Of a DNA stretch of 15,255 nt, positions 14,491-15,255 are shown piece by piece (position 1 is the stretch's first letter; the number at the start of each line of letters is the position of its first letter). A program made the position numbers and the translations under genes. Under the pieces are notes generated by a model. It was not told where the DNA came from. It saw only the letters and a program-made list of their open reading frames with translations, and did no database searches. Origin of the DNA: CAYOEZ01 sp964402955 (GTDB taxonomy: Bacteria > Chloroflexota > DTOL01 > DAOUCN01); NCBI GenBank assembly GCA_964402955.1, contig CAYOEZ010000111.1, positions 1-15,255 of the forward strand, read 5' to 3'.

Positions 14491-14499
14491 GGGGGGGCT

Positions 14500-15243
14500 A
14501 TGTTACAGTCACTTGACCATTCTGGCGTGGTGAGACCGGTCCTCGAGCAGTTCCGCGTCGCCATCGAGAGCGGCCGGTGGCCCCTGGGTAGCAAGATTCC
14601 CACCGAAGAAGAGCTGGTGCGCATGCTGGGCGTCGGGCGCGGTGTGGTGCGCGAGGCACTGGCCACCCTCAAGGCCTTCGGGCTCATCGAGTCCAAACCC
14701 GGACGCGGAACGTTCGTCACCGGCAGTCCCTCCGAGCTTGTCACCTGGATTGTCGCCATTGGCTCGGATCAACATGATCTGCTCGAAGCCCGCTATGGCA
14801 TTGACTCCTGGATCAACTACCTCGCTGCCCGGCGGGCGACGCCGGCCGATGTGGAGCACATCTCAGGCTTGGTGCAACAGATGGAAGACGCCATCGCCTC
14901 CAACAAATCGTTGGATGACTTCAACGAGCTAGACAATGCCTTCCATAGCGCCCTGGCCGATGCTACTCACAACTCTGTGCTTGCCCGCCTAGATGTGCTC
15001 ATGCACGCCAGCCTCGCGCACAGCCGGCGCGCCAACATCACGACCAATGCCCTCCTCGAAGAGGCCATGAGATCGCATCATGAGGTGGCACAGGCCGTCC
15101 GAGACCATGATGGAGAGCGCGCCAGCATTGCCAAACGCTGCTCGCTTCGCCGCGCCGGACGATTGCAGGGCATCGCGATCGATGTTGAGGAAAGCCACGA
15201 CCTGGTTCAGGAATACGTCACGGTACGGGAGGAGAGCCTGTGA
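14500..15243 (+). CDS. FadR-type GntR-family transcriptional regulator
   Basis: A 247-residue regulator. The N-terminal winged helix-turn-helix (about 9-72) is clear: KIPTEEELVRMLGVGRGVVREAL followed by the wing KPGRGTFV. The rest is an FCD-type ligand-sensing domain, with Asp145 and His149 in ELDNAFHSAL and His193/194 in SHHEV as the usual metal ligands. The fourth ligand, normally His in an MRxHL motif, appears to be Ser about 215 (KRCSLRRA), so metal binding may be weakened. Start: the ATG at 14500 follows a run of seven G and lies downstream of the inferred transcription start; the ATG at 14476 lies at or before that start. It is divergent from the importer array and probably represses it until a pathway compound binds. 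A GTG at 15240 overlaps its stop. Confidence 0.9.
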   Translation: MLQSLDHSGVVRPVLEQFRVAIESGRWPLGSKIPTEEELVRMLGVGRGVVREALATLKAFGLIESKPGRGTFVTGSPSELVTWIVAIGSDQHDLLEARYGIDSWINYLAARRATPADVEHISGLVQQMEDAIASNKSLDDFNELDNAFHSALADATHNSVLARLDVLMHASLAHSRRANITTNALLEEAMRSHHEVAQAVRDHDGERASIAKRCSLRRAGRLQGIAIDVEESHDLVQEYVTVREESL

Positions 15244-15255
15244 TCGCCTATGTTG
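15240..15255 (+). CDS. Start of a next gene, coupled to the regulator (partial)
   Basis: GTG at 15240-15242 overlaps the regulator TGA (GTGA) and is preceded by GGGAGGAG at a suitable distance. The visible codons read MIAYV before the window ends. This looks like a translationally coupled second gene of the regulator transcript; nothing can be said of its function. Confidence 0.45.

Noticed and set aside
1..15255. CRISPR array, tRNA, rRNA, insertion sequence or prophage genes
   Set aside because: I saw no regularly spaced repeats, no cloverleaf or rRNA sequence, and no transposase or phage-like protein.

Overview
The window looks like part of a chromosome from a member of the Chloroflexota (Anaerolineae-like), probably from an environmental assembly. 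The best clue is the substrate-binding lipoprotein, which joins a twin-arginine lipoprotein signal to a TPAPTATP / VTxVVxxx-repeat / TPTPVPTP linker, a style typical of that phylum. A REPIN-like palindrome in a GC-rich background fits too. The phylum call is an inference, not a database result.

Layout. (1) 1-631: the left edge holds two decayed gene ends, a minus-strand scrap (29-276) and the C-terminal half of a GyrI-like effector-binding domain on plus (277-546). (2) 632-14193: one long minus-strand gene array. In transcription order it encodes a Tat-type solute-binding lipoprotein, two Opp/Dpp-type permeases, one protein with two fused ATPase domains, a crippled MmgE/PrpD gene, a class I glutamine-amidotransferase-like protein, a uroporphyrinogen-decarboxylase-fold (MtaA/CmuA-like) protein, a Gfo/Idh/MocA oxidoreductase, two MttB-family methyltransferases without pyrrolysine, and a class III aminotransferase. 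Most junctions are short gaps or 1-4 base start/stop overlaps, so cotranscription is likely. The largest gap, 210 bases between binding protein and first permease, holds a REPIN-like element and a separate hairpin. (3) 14194-14499: a divergent control region. (4) 14500-15243: a plus-strand FadR/GntR-type regulator, with the first codons of a coupled next gene at 15240.

Working model (inference). The cluster looks like a repressor-controlled uptake and catabolism module for an amine or betaine-like compound. The importer brings in a small solute or peptide conjugate; the amidotransferase-like hydrolase may free it; the two MttB paralogues and the URO-D-fold protein would move methyl groups through a corrinoid protein; the Gfo/Idh enzyme and the aminotransferase would process the carbon skeleton. 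No corrinoid-binding protein or corrinoid-reactivating enzyme lies in the window, so it would have to be encoded elsewhere. The substrate cannot be read from the sequence.

The most unusual points are the promoter between the regulator and the operon, where two perfect TTGACA boxes face each other and the two -10 boxes overlap within a set of palindromes; the MmgE/PrpD gene reduced to a fragment near the N-terminus joined out of frame to the C-terminus; and the covarying inverted repeat pair at 12345-12404.
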